A stretch of 64,000 nucleotides of DNA from positions 620,001 through 684,000 of the forward strand of contig NZ_PISM01000018.1 in the NCBI RefSeq assembly GCF_002929225.1, in the 5' to 3' direction. The stretch is from Stutzerimonas kunmingensis (GTDB lineage Bacteria; Pseudomonadota; Gammaproteobacteria; Pseudomonadales; Pseudomonadaceae). A program made the translations under genes and the position numbers. Under the pieces are notes generated by a model. It searched no databases. It saw only the letters and a program-made list of their open reading frames with translations, and was not told the DNA's origin. Positions 41,586-49,607 of this stretch are shown here, one piece after another; the stretch's first letter is position 1, and every line of letters starts with the position of its first letter.

Positions 41586-43524
41586 CAGCCGTCTGTTGAT
41601 CGTCGACGACAACGCGCCGACGCGCTATGCGATGCGCCGGGTACTGGAACGCCATGGCTATCAGGTGCTGGAAGCCGGCACTGGCAGCGAAGGCCTGGAA
41701 CTGGTGGCCAACGCCGCGCCGGATGCGCTGATCCTCGACGTCAACCTGCCGGACATGAGCGGCTTCGACATCGCCCGCCAGCTGCGCGCCGATGCGAACA
41801 CCGCCCTGCTGCCGCTGATTCACGTGTCCGCCGCCTCCATCGAGACCAACGACATCATCACCGGCCTCGATGCCGGCGGCGATGCCTACCTGATCCACCC
41901 GGTCGATCCCGACGTGCTGCTGGCGACGCTGCGCACCCTGCTGCGGGTGCGCGATACCGAGCGCGCACTGCGTGACAGCGAGGCGCGCTTCCGGGAAATC
42001 TTCTTCCATGTCGCCGCGCCCATCGCGGTGCTCGACGCCGAGTTGCAGCTGCACGAGTGCAATCACGCGTTCGAACTGCTGATTGGCGGTGCCAGCCCGG
42101 CTTCGCCCCTGTCGCAAAGCGTCGCCGCCGGGCAGGAGACGATTCTCGCCGAGCTGAGCGCACATCTTCAGGCCGGCGAGCGCTGGCATACGCCGCTGCA
42201 AATGCAGGTCAACGGCGAGACCCGCGAGACCGAGTGGCAGATTTCCCCGTACCGCGCACAGGGCCTGGGCCTGGTGTTCGTTGAGGACGTAACCGAACAG
42301 CGTCTGCGTGAACGCGCACAGCACCAGGAAATCGCGACTACCACCAGTCAGCTCGCCCACGAGGTCGCCGAGCGAGCGCGCACCGAAGAGCAGCTGCTGC
42401 AGGCGCAGAAGATGGACGCCCTGGGCAAACTCACTGGCGGTATCGCCCACGACTTCAACAACCTGCTCACCGGCATCATCACCGGCATCGAGCTGATGAA
42501 GCAGCGCATCATCGAAGGCCGCGCCGACAGCGTGCTGCGCTTTGCCGATGCCTCGCTCAGCTCGGCGCGCAGTGCAGCGTCGCTGACCAATCGCCTGCTG
42601 GCATTCGCTCGCAAACAGCCGCTGGATGCGCGGGCGCTGGATATCAACGAACGCATTCGCTCGCTGCAAGACCTGCTGCGGCGCACCATCGGCGAACGCA
42701 TCACGCTGACCTTCGACTTCACCGCCGAGCCCGCGGTGGCGCGCGTGGACGTCAGCCAGTTCGAGAGCGCCCTGCTCAATCTGGTGATCAACGCCCGCGA
42801 TGCGTTGCCCGAAGGCGGGCATATCCGCATCAGTACGTTCCCTTCGGATGGCGGCCAGAAGGCGGAACTCGCGCCAGGGCGCTACATCGGGCTGTGCGTG
42901 AGCGATGACGGAACGGGTATCGATCCCGGCGTGCTGGACAAGGTCTTCGATCCCTTTTTTACCACCAAGCCGCAGGGCCGCGGCACAGGGCTGGGGCTAT
43001 CGAGCATCTACGGGTTTGCCCTGCAGTCGGGTGGCGATGCGAGCATTCGCAGCACGCTCGGCGCCGGAACCGAAGTCACCCTCCTGCTGCCCGCCGCCAA
43101 CGGCGAACAGGCAGCGACGCCTGCCGCAGCGCCGGATAGTTCGATGCGGCTGGCCGGCCACGAGCACGTGCTGGTGGTGGAAGACATGCCCAGCGTGCGC
43201 ATGCTGATCGCCGAGACACTGATCGAAGCCGGCTACCGCTGCAGCCAGGCGGGCGACGTGGAAACCGCCCAGTCTCTGCTCGAGGCCGACCCGTCGATTG
43301 ACTTGCTGCTGAGCGATGTCGGGCTACCCCGTCTTTCCGGTCGCCAGCTGGCCGAATGGGCACGCCGCGAGCGTCCGACACTGCCGGTGGTGCTGATGAC
43401 CGGCTATGCGGAGGGCGCATCCAGTCGCGAGGGATTTGTCGATGAGCGCATGGAGCTGGTGCTCAAGCCGTTCGAAGGTGCAGACCTGCTGATCAAGATC
43501 CGCGGCCTGCTCGACGAAGCCTGA
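41575..43524 (+). CDS. Hybrid kinase with REC-PAS-HisKA-HATPase-REC architecture
   Basis: A 649-residue protein. The N-terminal receiver has Asp55 in LILDVNLPD. A PAS-like domain covers about 130-245. HisKA has [17 protein letters not shown] (His292). The ATPase domain shows INARDALPEGG and GTGLGLSSIYGF. The C-terminal receiver has Asp581 in LLSDVGLPRLSG. The start at 41575 overlaps the preceding kinase gene by 11 bases. It has no DNA-binding, GGDEF or EAL domain, so the final output of the pathway is not encoded here. It lies at the chromosome side of the ICE junction. Confidence 0.9.
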   Translation: MERDSRLLIVDDNAPTRYAMRRVLERHGYQVLEAGTGSEGLELVANAAPDALILDVNLPDMSGFDIARQLRADANTALLPLIHVSAASIETNDIITGLDAGGDAYLIHPVDPDVLLATLRTLLRVRDTERALRDSEARFREIFFHVAAPIAVLDAELQLHECNHAFELLIGGASPASPLSQSVAAGQETILAELSAHLQAGERWHTPLQMQVNGETRETEWQISPYRAQGLGLVFVEDVTEQRLRERAQHQEIATTTSQLAHEVAERARTEEQLLQAQKMDALGKLTGGIAHDFNNLLTGIITGIELMKQRIIEGRADSVLRFADASLSSARSAASLTNRLLAFARKQPLDARALDINERIRSLQDLLRRTIGERITLTFDFTAEPAVARVDVSQFESALLNLVINARDALPEGGHIRISTFPSDGGQKAELAPGRYIGLCVSDDGTGIDPGVLDKVFDPFFTTKPQGRGTGLGLSSIYGFALQSGGDASIRSTLGAGTEVTLLLPAANGEQAATPAAAPDSSMRLAGHEHVLVVEDMPSVRMLIAETLIEAGYRCSQAGDVETAQSLLEADPSIDLLLSDVGLPRLSGRQLAEWARRERPTLPVVLMTGYAEGASSREGFVDERMELVLKPFEGADLLIKIRGLLDEA

Positions 43525-43595
43525 CGTTGCCGACCGGCCATCCACCGCCGCTTAAAAATCACCGATCTGCGCTTGATGCGCATGGCGCGGGCAAC

Positions 43596-43618
43596 AAAAA
43601 ATGGCCTGTGTCAAGGCC
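43596..43618 (-). terminator. Terminator-like hairpin reading leftward
   Basis: On the minus strand GGCCT and AGGCC (43614-43618 and 43603-43607) pair around a 6-base loop and are followed by ATTTTTT (plus-strand A-run 43596-43601). The stem is only 5 bp. It would stop transcription leaving the ICE toward the stressosome operon. Confidence 0.5.
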
Positions 43619-43871
43619 CTGCGCACAAGCTGTGAGGGACAAAAATTATATGTGAGACATTAGGTTAGCGCTTCCTGCGAGTGGCTTCGGGACGGGCGAC
43701 AACGCTTGCTGGGGGCCACATAGGAGCATCGGGAAAACTAGCCGGGGCGTGCTGCATCGTCGAGAATGACGGCTGCACGATCAACCTGTCATTCGATGAT
43801 AGTGCAAAGCTTCGACACGATCGATAGTGGCTCACGCCGAAAGTCGCAGTGGTCACCGGCATCGCCGTGAT

Positions 43872-43879
43872 ATGAAAAA
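43872..43879. other. Candidate ICE attachment octamer
   Basis: ATGAAAAA equals the reverse complement of TTTTTCAT, recalled as the direct repeat at Tn4371 ends. It lies about 1 kb beyond trbI. The matching copy at the integrase end is outside the window, so this cannot be confirmed here. Confidence 0.35.
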
Positions 43880-43902
43880 GCTGGCTGGCAACAGGGGGCG
43901 AG

Positions 43903-44694
43903 ATGGTTATGACAAGCAATGCGATTCCGTGGGGGCCGATCCGATCCACTCTGACCGAAAAGTTCAGTTTTGGTGATATCAAACAGATCGTTGGATACGG
44001 CGATCTGGACATGTCCCGTCTCGCGCACCTTGAACAAAAGTCACAGAATGGCGCGTCGAAGTCTCAGCTTCTGAGCGAGATCGACAAACAGGTCGGTGCG
44101 ATGGATGACAAGCGCCGTAACGCTTTCGTCTCCATCTGTTGCGAAGAAATGATGCGCCGCAGGCCCGATGTCGTAGAGGAGCTGGATCGAGTGCTCTCTC
44201 GCGTAGGCTGGAAGTTCTCCGGGACGTCCCTCGTCCCCATCGAGATATTCGATATCGCAGAGCTGGCCGAAATCCCCGAGGTGGCGCATGCGGATATCCA
44301 GAAAGCGGCAAGCAGGTTGCGCGATGGCGACTTGAGTGGCGCTCTCTCGGCAGCCTGTGGAGCCCTGGATGCTGTGACCAGCGACATCTATGGTCGGTAT
44401 GGCTTAGGCGATGCCGGAAAGGCATCGTTCCAGGAGCGCATCAAGAAGTCCATCGACGCCTTGAAGGTGAAAGACGGTCTGGTGCGCGAGCTGACCGAAA
44501 TCGGATGGTCTGAATCTGACTACAAGCCACTGTCCGCGAACATCGAAGGTTCATTGAATCAAGCAGCGTTCGTAATGCAAAAGCTGCGTTCCGACATGGG
44601 CGATGTTCATGGAACGAAGCCCGTCATCAACGCACTGGTTTATGACTCCATTAAGTGGTCATCCTTGCTGCTGAGAGTCTTGGCGCTCCGTTAG
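43903..44694 (+). CDS. Abortive-infection C-terminal domain (Abi_C-like) protein
   Basis: A 263-residue protein. The C-terminal part (about 125-255) looks like the Abi_C domain: AASRLRDGDLSGALSAACGA, LDAVTSDIYGRYG, and the characteristic late MGDVHG. The N-terminal half (about 1-110) is helical, with no recognised motif. There is no signal peptide or membrane segment. The start is ATG 43903, with ATG 43909 an alternative (AGGGGG at 43893-43898 fits either). GC content is visibly lower than the trb genes and it is oriented against them, which suggests acquired cargo. Abi_C proteins are linked to phage exclusion; activity here is not shown. Its 3' end overlaps the DUF2274 gene. Confidence 0.75.
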   Translation: MVMTSNAIPWGPIRSTLTEKFSFGDIKQIVGYGDLDMSRLAHLEQKSQNGASKSQLLSEIDKQVGAMDDKRRNAFVSICCEEMMRRRPDVVEELDRVLSRVGWKFSGTSLVPIEIFDIAELAEIPEVAHADIQKAASRLRDGDLSGALSAACGALDAVTSDIYGRYGLGDAGKASFQERIKKSIDALKVKDGLVRELTEIGWSESDYKPLSANIEGSLNQAAFVMQKLRSDMGDVHGTKPVINALVYDSIKWSSLLLRVLALR

Positions 44695-44937
44695 AGGCCG
44701 TATTTGCGTTGCGTTCTTGCGCACCTTCGTGCCACGGCGAAATTCTCGATCCCCCGCCATAAATGCCTCCAGCATGTGTGGAATCAGCGTCGTCGCATCG
44801 ACGGTTTCGCCGTAGGTCTGCGCGTGCAGCGCGGCGTAGCGGTCAAGGTCGGCTTTCAGGCTAGCCGGGCATGAGAATGTGACCTTGGTGCTCTCGGTCT
44901 TGGGCAGCGGCCCGAGCCGCAGTTTGCGCGTCGTCAT
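44659..44937 (-). CDS. DUF2274 protein downstream of trbI
   Basis: A 92-residue protein. TRKLRLGPLPKTESTKVTF and CPASLKADLDRYAALHAQTYGE are typical of the small DUF2274 protein that ends the trb operon in Tn4371-like elements. The role is unknown. The last 18 or so residues (NATQIRPLTERQDSQQQG) are unlike the basic tail I expect and lie in the region overlapping the Abi_C gene, so the 3' end may have been rewritten by insertion of that gene. It overlaps trbI by 4 bases. Confidence 0.82.
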   Translation of the reverse strand: MTTRKLRLGPLPKTESTKVTFSCPASLKADLDRYAALHAQTYGETVDATTLIPHMLEAFMAGDREFRRGTKVRKNATQIRPLTERQDSQQQG

Positions 44938-46214
44938 CGTGAAGTCCCCCGATTGAAGAACAACGGCTGGTACGGTCGCAGCACCAGATCCCGGTTGACG
45001 ATGATGCGCACCGGTAGGCCCGGCCGCTCCGTCAGCGTGGGCTGGATGTTGAGGTTGCGCCGGGTCATCTCCTGGCCGACCTGATTGATGCTGTCCTGCG
45101 CGCTGTCGCGCCCGGCGATAATGACGCGATCACCGTTCTGTCGATTCTCCGGCGCGGCCAGCTCGGCACCGACGCCCAGCAGCGTGGTCAACACAGCGCC
45201 GGCGAAGATGCGATCCCAATGCCAATCGACGCCATCCTCCAGGCCGGCGTAGCCGGCCGGGTCAGTGCCGGCCAGGTTGTCAAGCGTGAGCGAGGACGTG
45301 TCGGGCAGGATGATCCGGTTCCAGACGACTTGAACGCGGCTCTGCCCGTAGCTGACCTGGCTGTTGTAGCGACCGAGGATGCGCGAACCCTGCGGGATCA
45401 GCAGAAACTTGCCCGTGGCCGTGTCATAGATCGGCTCCGTGACCGTGGCGATCACGTCGCCCGGTAGATCGGAGTTGATGCCCGTCACCAAGGCGCCTGC
45501 GATCACCGTGCCGGCCATCACTTGATACGGCGATGCAGGCATTTGCAGGTCGCCGGAATTACGGGTTTCCGTGGTTCCGGCTTGCTGGAACGCCTCCTTC
45601 TGGTCTTGCCTGTTCTGCACAGCCGTGGGGTCGGCGGGCTGGGCCGCCGTTGAGGCCGGCCCGGCAGCCATCGGGTCGAACGCCGCATTGGCGGAGAAGC
45701 CCGGAGCAGCGGCGGCCTGCGACTGCGCCACCGGCGCGGCGTTCTGCGCACCCGAGCGGAAGAACACGGACGATGCTGCGGCAGCTTCGGCTTCCTTGCG
45801 CAGCGCATCGTTCGGGTCGTGACCGGGAGCCGCGTAGGCGGCTGCCACCGGCTGCTGCGACTTCACGATGGCCGGGCCGAGATCGCCCGGCAGCGGCGGC
45901 CCCAGCTCGGGAACGGTGGGCGGCAAGGGCGGCGGCAGTTTGGAGTAGTCCGTCGGCAGCGCATCCAGCCCTTCCGACTTCGAGACTCGATCGACATTGT
46001 AAAGCTCGGTCTGCTCGCTGGCTCCACGCCGCTGCGGTTGCAGCGACCACATCAGCGCGCCGAGCACGGCGACCGACAGGCCGCCGGCGAGGATGGCCAG
46101 CGTGCGCCGGTTCAGGCGCGTAACCGGACGCGGCTGGGCACGCAGCGCCACCGCCTCGGGCGCCACCTTGCCCGCCTGCGGAGCGACAAGGTCGGGAGTG
46201 TCATCCTGGCTCAT
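44934..46214 (-). CDS. trbI: Conjugal transfer protein TrbI (VirB10-like)
   Basis: A 426-residue inner-to-outer-membrane bridge of the mating apparatus. One membrane segment lies at about residues 37-55 (LAILAGGLSVAVLGALMW). A Pro/Ala/Gln-rich periplasmic linker follows. The C-terminal VirB10/TrbI domain starts near residue 225 (PYQVMAGTVIAGALVTGINS, LLIPQGSRILGRYN, FAGAVLTTLLGVG). The length is normal. The gap to trbG is 2 bases. Confidence 0.95.
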   Translation of the reverse strand: MSQDDTPDLVAPQAGKVAPEAVALRAQPRPVTRLNRRTLAILAGGLSVAVLGALMWSLQPQRRGASEQTELYNVDRVSKSEGLDALPTDYSKLPPPLPPTVPELGPPLPGDLGPAIVKSQQPVAAAYAAPGHDPNDALRKEAEAAAASSVFFRSGAQNAAPVAQSQAAAAPGFSANAAFDPMAAGPASTAAQPADPTAVQNRQDQKEAFQQAGTTETRNSGDLQMPASPYQVMAGTVIAGALVTGINSDLPGDVIATVTEPIYDTATGKFLLIPQGSRILGRYNSQVSYGQSRVQVVWNRIILPDTSSLTLDNLAGTDPAGYAGLEDGVDWHWDRIFAGAVLTTLLGVGAELAAPENRQNGDRVIIAGRDSAQDSINQVGQEMTRRNLNIQPTLTERPGLPVRIIVNRDLVLRPYQPLFFNRGTSR

Positions 46215-46216
46215 GG

Positions 46217-47209
46217 TCAGTTCCTCCGCGCCACGCCATCGGTGCGCTCAATCCGCACCACGTCGCCGCCATCGCCGCCCAGCCGCAGTTCGGCCGCGCC
46301 GAATAGGCGATCCACGATGTAGTACGGCGAGCGGAAACGGTAGTTCACCAGTTGCCCGTCACCCTGCGCGCCGATGACGAACAGCGGCGGCAGCTCGCCC
46401 TGGGCGATGCCCGCCGGAAACTGGATATAGACCTTCTCGCCGTCATCGAAGGCGCGCAGCGGCTTCCACGGCGGGTTGCTCCCCGACACGGCGTAGCGGA
46501 AGCGGATCTTTTCCAGCGATAGGCCAGTATCGACTGGCGCGGCGGCGCTGGCCGCCTGCGCCTGGCGCTGCAAGGCCAGCATCCGGTCGCGTGGATAGTC
46601 CCAGGATACCGAGGCCATCCACGCCTTTTCCGTAGAGGTCAGTTCCAGCAGGTAGGTGCGTCGGCTGGTGGTGATGACCAAATTGGTTTTCAGGCCCGAG
46701 CGGGTGGGCTTGACCAGCACGTTGACGCGCAACGCCTCGCCGCTGCCGCTGGACGTGTCGCCGACGATCCAGCGCACGGTGTCGCCAGCGGCGACCGTCA
46801 CCAGTTCCTCGCCAGGCTGGAGCGAAACCACGGTGACGCGCCCCGGTGCCGCATAGACCTGATACAACGCGCCGTCGCTATACGGCCACACCTGAATCGC
46901 GTTGACGTAGCCCTCGCGGGTCGGCGCGATGCGCGCTTCTGCATTGGCGCGCGAGACGCGCACCTTCTCGTCGGCCGGCTCTGGCACGGGCGCTGCCTCG
47001 TCCACGTCCGGTAGCGGCTTCAATTGCGCCGGCAGCGCCAGCGGCTCGGGCACGGCGACGACTTCCACCGGCTTGGGCGGTTCGGGCAGGGGCTGCGCCT
47101 GCACCGGTTCATCGAGCGAGATGGTCGGCGGCGGCTTGCCCTGCGAGGCGCAGCCCGACAGGGCCGCGAACATCAGCACGAAAGCGTAAAAGCGGAAAGG
47201 CAGGTTCAT
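46217..47209 (-). CDS. trbG: Conjugal transfer protein TrbG (VirB9-like)
   Basis: A 330-residue outer-membrane complex component. The signal has lipobox LSGC (MNLPFRFYAFVLMFAALSGC), so it is likely a lipoprotein. A Pro-rich region precedes the VirB9 domain (YVNAIQVWPYSDGALYQVYA, VVSLQPGEELVTVAAGDTVRW, DDGEKVYIQFP). ATG 47209 overlaps the trbF stop by 4 bases. Confidence 0.95.
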   Translation of the reverse strand: MNLPFRFYAFVLMFAALSGCASQGKPPPTISLDEPVQAQPLPEPPKPVEVVAVPEPLALPAQLKPLPDVDEAAPVPEPADEKVRVSRANAEARIAPTREGYVNAIQVWPYSDGALYQVYAAPGRVTVVSLQPGEELVTVAAGDTVRWIVGDTSSGSGEALRVNVLVKPTRSGLKTNLVITTSRRTYLLELTSTEKAWMASVSWDYPRDRMLALQRQAQAASAAAPVDTGLSLEKIRFRYAVSGSNPPWKPLRAFDDGEKVYIQFPAGIAQGELPPLFVIGAQGDGQLVNYRFRSPYYIVDRLFGAAELRLGGDGGDVVRIERTDGVARRN

Positions 47210-47910
47210 GGCTTGGCTCCTTCGGAAGAATCCAGTTCGCGGCTCCACGACAGGCCGTTGACGTAGATCCCCAGCGGGTTCTTGCGCAGGCGCTGTTCGG
47301 TGCGCGGGGTTTGCAGGACGGTTGAAAGCACGGCGTTCCAGCGTTCGGTGCCGGTGGGTGCGCCGTTGACATACCGCTGCTCTGTCCAGCGCACGTTGAA
47401 AGACGTGTCGCTGGCGCGAACCACACTGGTGATCTGCACCGTCACCGATTCGCGGCCAATACGGGCGAACGGGTTATTGCTGCGGGCGTAGTCGTTGAGC
47501 ACGGCTGCGCCCTTGTCCGTGGTGTAGTCGTAGGCGTCGAGCCAGTTCTGCCGCACCACGATGGGGTCGATGGACAATGATCGAACCAGTGTGATGAAGC
47601 GCGCGATGTGGTGCGCCGTCTGCGCGTCGTTGGGCCGGTACGGCGTGGCCGCTTCGCCCACGGCGCGTACCTGGCCGGCGTTGTCCACTTCCACCACGTA
47701 GGGCGTGACGATGGACTGCGCCGAGCGCCAGACCAGGCCGCCGGCCATCAGCAGCGCCAGGACCAGGCAGCCGAAGGCCATCAGCCGCCAGTTCTTCGCC
47801 TGCACGCGGGCCGAGCCGATACGCTCGTCCCACACCTGCGCGGCGGATTGGTAGGGGGTGGCAGGCTGCGGCGTGTCGGCATAGCGCACCTGCGGTCGCT
47901 TGAATCGCAT
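47206..47910 (-). CDS. trbF: Conjugal transfer protein TrbF (VirB8-like)
   Basis: A 234-residue inner-membrane protein. The membrane helix is at about 40-62 (LMAFGCLVLALLMAGGLVW). The periplasmic VirB8 domain follows, with SQSIVTPYVVEVDNAGQVRA and WTEQRYVNGAPTGTERWNAV and the conserved end NPLGIYVNGLSWSRELDS. It nucleates assembly of the mating channel. It starts 12 bases after trbL. Confidence 0.95.
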   Translation of the reverse strand: MRFKRPQVRYADTPQPATPYQSAAQVWDERIGSARVQAKNWRLMAFGCLVLALLMAGGLVWRSAQSIVTPYVVEVDNAGQVRAVGEAATPYRPNDAQTAHHIARFITLVRSLSIDPIVVRQNWLDAYDYTTDKGAAVLNDYARSNNPFARIGRESVTVQITSVVRASDTSFNVRWTEQRYVNGAPTGTERWNAVLSTVLQTPRTEQRLRKNPLGIYVNGLSWSRELDSSEGAKP

Positions 47911-47922
47911 GGTCGTTTCTCC

Positions 47923-49296
47923 TTATGAATCGGAATCGCGCAGGCTCGGGCCTTGCGCCGAGCCGCCGCCGTCGCCACCGCGCAACGTGTGAGCGGTGGT
48001 GGTCGCGGCATGGGTCATCTGCTGGCGGCGGTGCAGGCGCTTGGCCCAGGCCGGTTGCTTCTGCCCGGCGGCGGCTGGGGCATCGCCTTCGGCTGCGCTC
48101 CCTTGGGCGGCGGCGCCGCTGGCCGCTGCCGCACCGTCACCAGAGGCCGGTGCCGCGCCGTCGGCGCGGAAAGCGGCTGCCGTCCGGTCTTTGAGCGAGC
48201 GCGCCCCGGCGGCGGCCTGCGCGCCGGTCTTGGCGACATTGCCCAAGCCGGCCATCGCGCCCTTGGCGCCGCCGCCCGCAGCGGCGGAACCGGCCTGGAA
48301 CGCCGAGCGTGCGCTACTGGCTGCCGACGTGGCGGCACGCGCACCGGCGCCGGCCAGCTTCGCGGCTGCCGGCGCCATGCGTGCCCCGGCCACGACCGCA
48401 CCGCCCACGCCCGTCGCGGCGGCGCCGATGGCAACGGCCGTACCGGCAGCGCCGACTGCTGCGCCCGCCATCGCGCCCGCGCCAAGCTGTGGCGCACCGG
48501 ACACGAGACCCGTGGCGATGCCCGGCCCGAAGATGCCCAGCGCCAGCAGCGCAAGCGAGGCCAGCATCACCACCAGGGCATGGTCGATGGATGGCTCATC
48601 CGGCACGGTCTGGAACTCTGCGAACAGGCCCGAACCGATACCGACTATCACGGCGAGTACCAGCACCTTGATACCCGCCGACACCACGTTGCCGAGCACC
48701 TTTTCCGCGAGGAACGAGGTCTTGTTCCAGAGCGCGAACGGCACCAGCACGAAGCCGGCGAGCGTGGTTAGCTTGAACTCAATAAGGGTTATGAAAAGCT
48801 GGATCGCCAGCACGAAGAAGCAGAGGATGACGACCAGCCACGCCAGGAACATCACCACGATGGGGTCGATGTTCACGAACACCTCGGGGAACCCCGCCAT
48901 GTCGCCGATCTGTTCCAGAATCGGCGCACCCGCGTCGATGCCGGTTTTCGCCAACCGCCCCGGTTGCAGGAAGTTCTCCATCGTGATGGCCGAGCCGGTG
49001 GCCGTCAGGCCCAGGCCGGCGAATGACCGGAACACGATGCCGGACAGCCAGTTGAAGTTGCCGATGATGTAGGCGAAGGCGCCGACATAGAGCACCTTGC
49101 GCAGCAGCTTGGCGATCACGTCTTCGCCCTGGCCGGTCGCGTGGCTCATGGCCCAATACAGGCCGGCGATGGTCATGTCGATGACGATGAGCGTGGCGGT
49201 CAGGAACGCCACTTCGCCTTGCAGTAGCCCAAAGCCGGAGTCAATGTAGCGCGAGAACGTGTCGAGGAAGCGGTCGATGATGGTCACGTCGTTCAT
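47923..49296 (-). CDS. trbL: Conjugal transfer protein TrbL (VirB6-like)
   Basis: A 457-residue polytopic inner-membrane protein. Five or six membrane helices occupy about residues 25-275 (VAFLTATLIVIDMTIAGLYW, IVVMFLAWLVVILCFFVLAI). From about 275 on it is an Ala/Gly-rich low-complexity tail with long Ala runs, as usual for ICE TrbL. It overlaps trbK by 4 bases. It likely forms part of the DNA channel. Confidence 0.93.
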   Translation of the reverse strand: MNDVTIIDRFLDTFSRYIDSGFGLLQGEVAFLTATLIVIDMTIAGLYWAMSHATGQGEDVIAKLLRKVLYVGAFAYIIGNFNWLSGIVFRSFAGLGLTATGSAITMENFLQPGRLAKTGIDAGAPILEQIGDMAGFPEVFVNIDPIVVMFLAWLVVILCFFVLAIQLFITLIEFKLTTLAGFVLVPFALWNKTSFLAEKVLGNVVSAGIKVLVLAVIVGIGSGLFAEFQTVPDEPSIDHALVVMLASLALLALGIFGPGIATGLVSGAPQLGAGAMAGAAVGAAGTAVAIGAAATGVGGAVVAGARMAPAAAKLAGAGARAATSAASSARSAFQAGSAAAGGGAKGAMAGLGNVAKTGAQAAAGARSLKDRTAAAFRADGAAPASGDGAAAASGAAAQGSAAEGDAPAAAGQKQPAWAKRLHRRQQMTHAATTTAHTLRGGDGGGSAQGPSLRDSDS

Positions 49297-49595
49297 GGCG
49301 CGTCCTCCACGGCTGGCTCATCGACGCTCGGCAGAATCGGCGGCAGGTCGGCCAGCGTCCGGTATTCGTCCGGCCCGGTCTGGCCGGCGAAGAAGCGCCG
49401 CCGGAACGCTTCAGCGGCGGCGCGGCAGGCGTCCTCTCCCACCGTTTGCCGATCGGCTGCACATTGCGCACGCAATGCCTTGAGCCGCACGGGATCGGTG
49501 GTCAAGGTGTCGGCCAGGTCTTCGGCCTGCTGCTGGCCGCACGCGGTCAGCAGCAGGGCCAGCAGCGAAGCCGACAGGACGAGGACGCATCGCAT
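49293..49595 (-). CDS. trbK: TrbK-type entry-exclusion lipoprotein
   Basis: A 100-residue lipoprotein: signal MRCVLVLSASLLALLLTAC with lipobox LTAC. The conserved core is DPVRLKALRAQCAADRQTVG then DACRAAAEAFRRRFF, with two Cys that may form a disulfide. It is clearly paralogous to the EexN-type lipoprotein at 57.2 kb. Such proteins stop entry of a second related element into the cell. Confidence 0.85.
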   Translation of the reverse strand: MRCVLVLSASLLALLLTACGQQQAEDLADTLTTDPVRLKALRAQCAADRQTVGEDACRAAAEAFRRRFFAGQTGPDEYRTLADLPPILPSVDEPAVEDAP

Positions 49596-49607
49596 GGCTG
49601 TCTCCCA

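Larger units (their letters stand above)
43525..43902. other. Chromosome/ICE junction region without genes
   Basis: A stretch of 378 bases without a supported gene. It has lower GC than both sides and holds a minus-strand terminator (43596-43618) and the octamer ATGAAAAA (43872-43879). The octamer is the reverse complement of the 8-base repeat TTTTTCAT that I recall flanking Tn4371, in the orientation expected for this end. The right boundary of the ICE is therefore placed here tentatively. Confidence 0.5.

Noticed and set aside
47953..49072. Plus-strand open frames opposite trbL
   Set aside because: They derive from the Ala/Gly-rich trbL sequence and show biased, repetitive translations without motifs.
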